11,996 bases of DNA, from assembly GCA_945874095.1 (NCBI GenBank), contig CAMCFM010000078.1, positions 1-11,996 of the forward strand, written 5' to 3'. The notes under the pieces were generated by a model. The model ran no database searches. It saw nothing but the letters and a program-made list of their open reading frames with translations, and was not told where the DNA came from. The translations under genes were made by a program, and so were the position numbers. Positions within the stretch are counted from its first letter, which is position 1; the number at the start of each line of letters is the position of its first letter. Below are positions 11,986 through 11,996 of this stretch, piece after piece. Origin of the DNA: Candidatus Kuenenia stuttgartensis. GTDB lineage: Bacteria; Planctomycetota; Planctomycetia; Isosphaerales; Isosphaeraceae.

Positions 11986-11996
11986 ATGGTCTCTTC
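11986..11996 (+). CDS. Start of a gene cut off by the right edge
   Basis: ATG at 11986 is preceded by AAGGAG (11975-11980) with a 5-nt gap, an excellent ribosome site, and by a candidate promoter further upstream. Only M-V-S and part of a fourth codon are visible, so no function can be given. It points the same way as the lyase gene. Confidence 0.6.

Noticed and set aside
1..11996. CRISPR array, insertion sequence, tRNA, rRNA or prophage genes.
   Set aside because: No regularly spaced repeats, transposase motifs, terminal inverted repeats, RNA gene signatures or phage proteins were found on either strand.

Overview
The window looks like a chromosomal stretch of a free-living Gram-negative-type bacterium. 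Planctomycetota is my best guess, from the large membrane protein fused to a spermidine-synthase-like domain, the exported thioredoxin-fold proteins with long low-complexity linkers, and the general style of the genes. This is an inference from protein character only. No rRNA, tRNA, insertion sequence, phage gene or CRISPR array is visible, and base composition is even across the window (roughly half G+C in genes, more A+T between them).

Layout: everything from the left edge to about 10070 is transcribed leftward (minus strand), and everything after 10650 rightward. Leftward, in transcription order: an exported single-cysteine redoxin (10070-9459); a thioredoxin-domain lipoprotein (9274-8519) closed by a clear intrinsic terminator; a 915-residue duplicated membrane protein with a spermidine-synthase-like C-terminus (8276-5529), followed after 73 nt by a membrane-anchored TlpA-like thiol-disulfide protein (5455-4907); an unrecognised four-helix membrane protein (4676-4155); then a probable operon of lspA (3983-3435), a two-domain pseudo-receiver protein (3383-2415) and mfd (2276 to beyond the left edge). 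Rightward: an N-acetylneuraminate lyase-like gene (10650-11579), and the first codons of another gene at the right edge (11986).

How the genes may work together: three of the leftward genes encode thioredoxin-fold proteins with three different redox sites (CPPC, CAPC, and a lone N-H-C-P cysteine plus a C-terminal cysteine), all with an export or anchoring signal. This suggests an envelope redox group. LspA would process the lipoprotein in the same window. Mfd (transcription-coupled repair) and the lyase (sialic acid catabolism) are functionally separate.

The 579-nt divergent gap between the redoxin and the lyase carries several separate palindromes and a direct repeat and is the most regulator-like DNA here. 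I do not see strong evidence for a wholly new defence or mobile system. The most unusual items are the duplicated fused membrane enzyme, the pseudo-receiver protein between lspA and mfd, and the symmetric sites in the intergenic regions.
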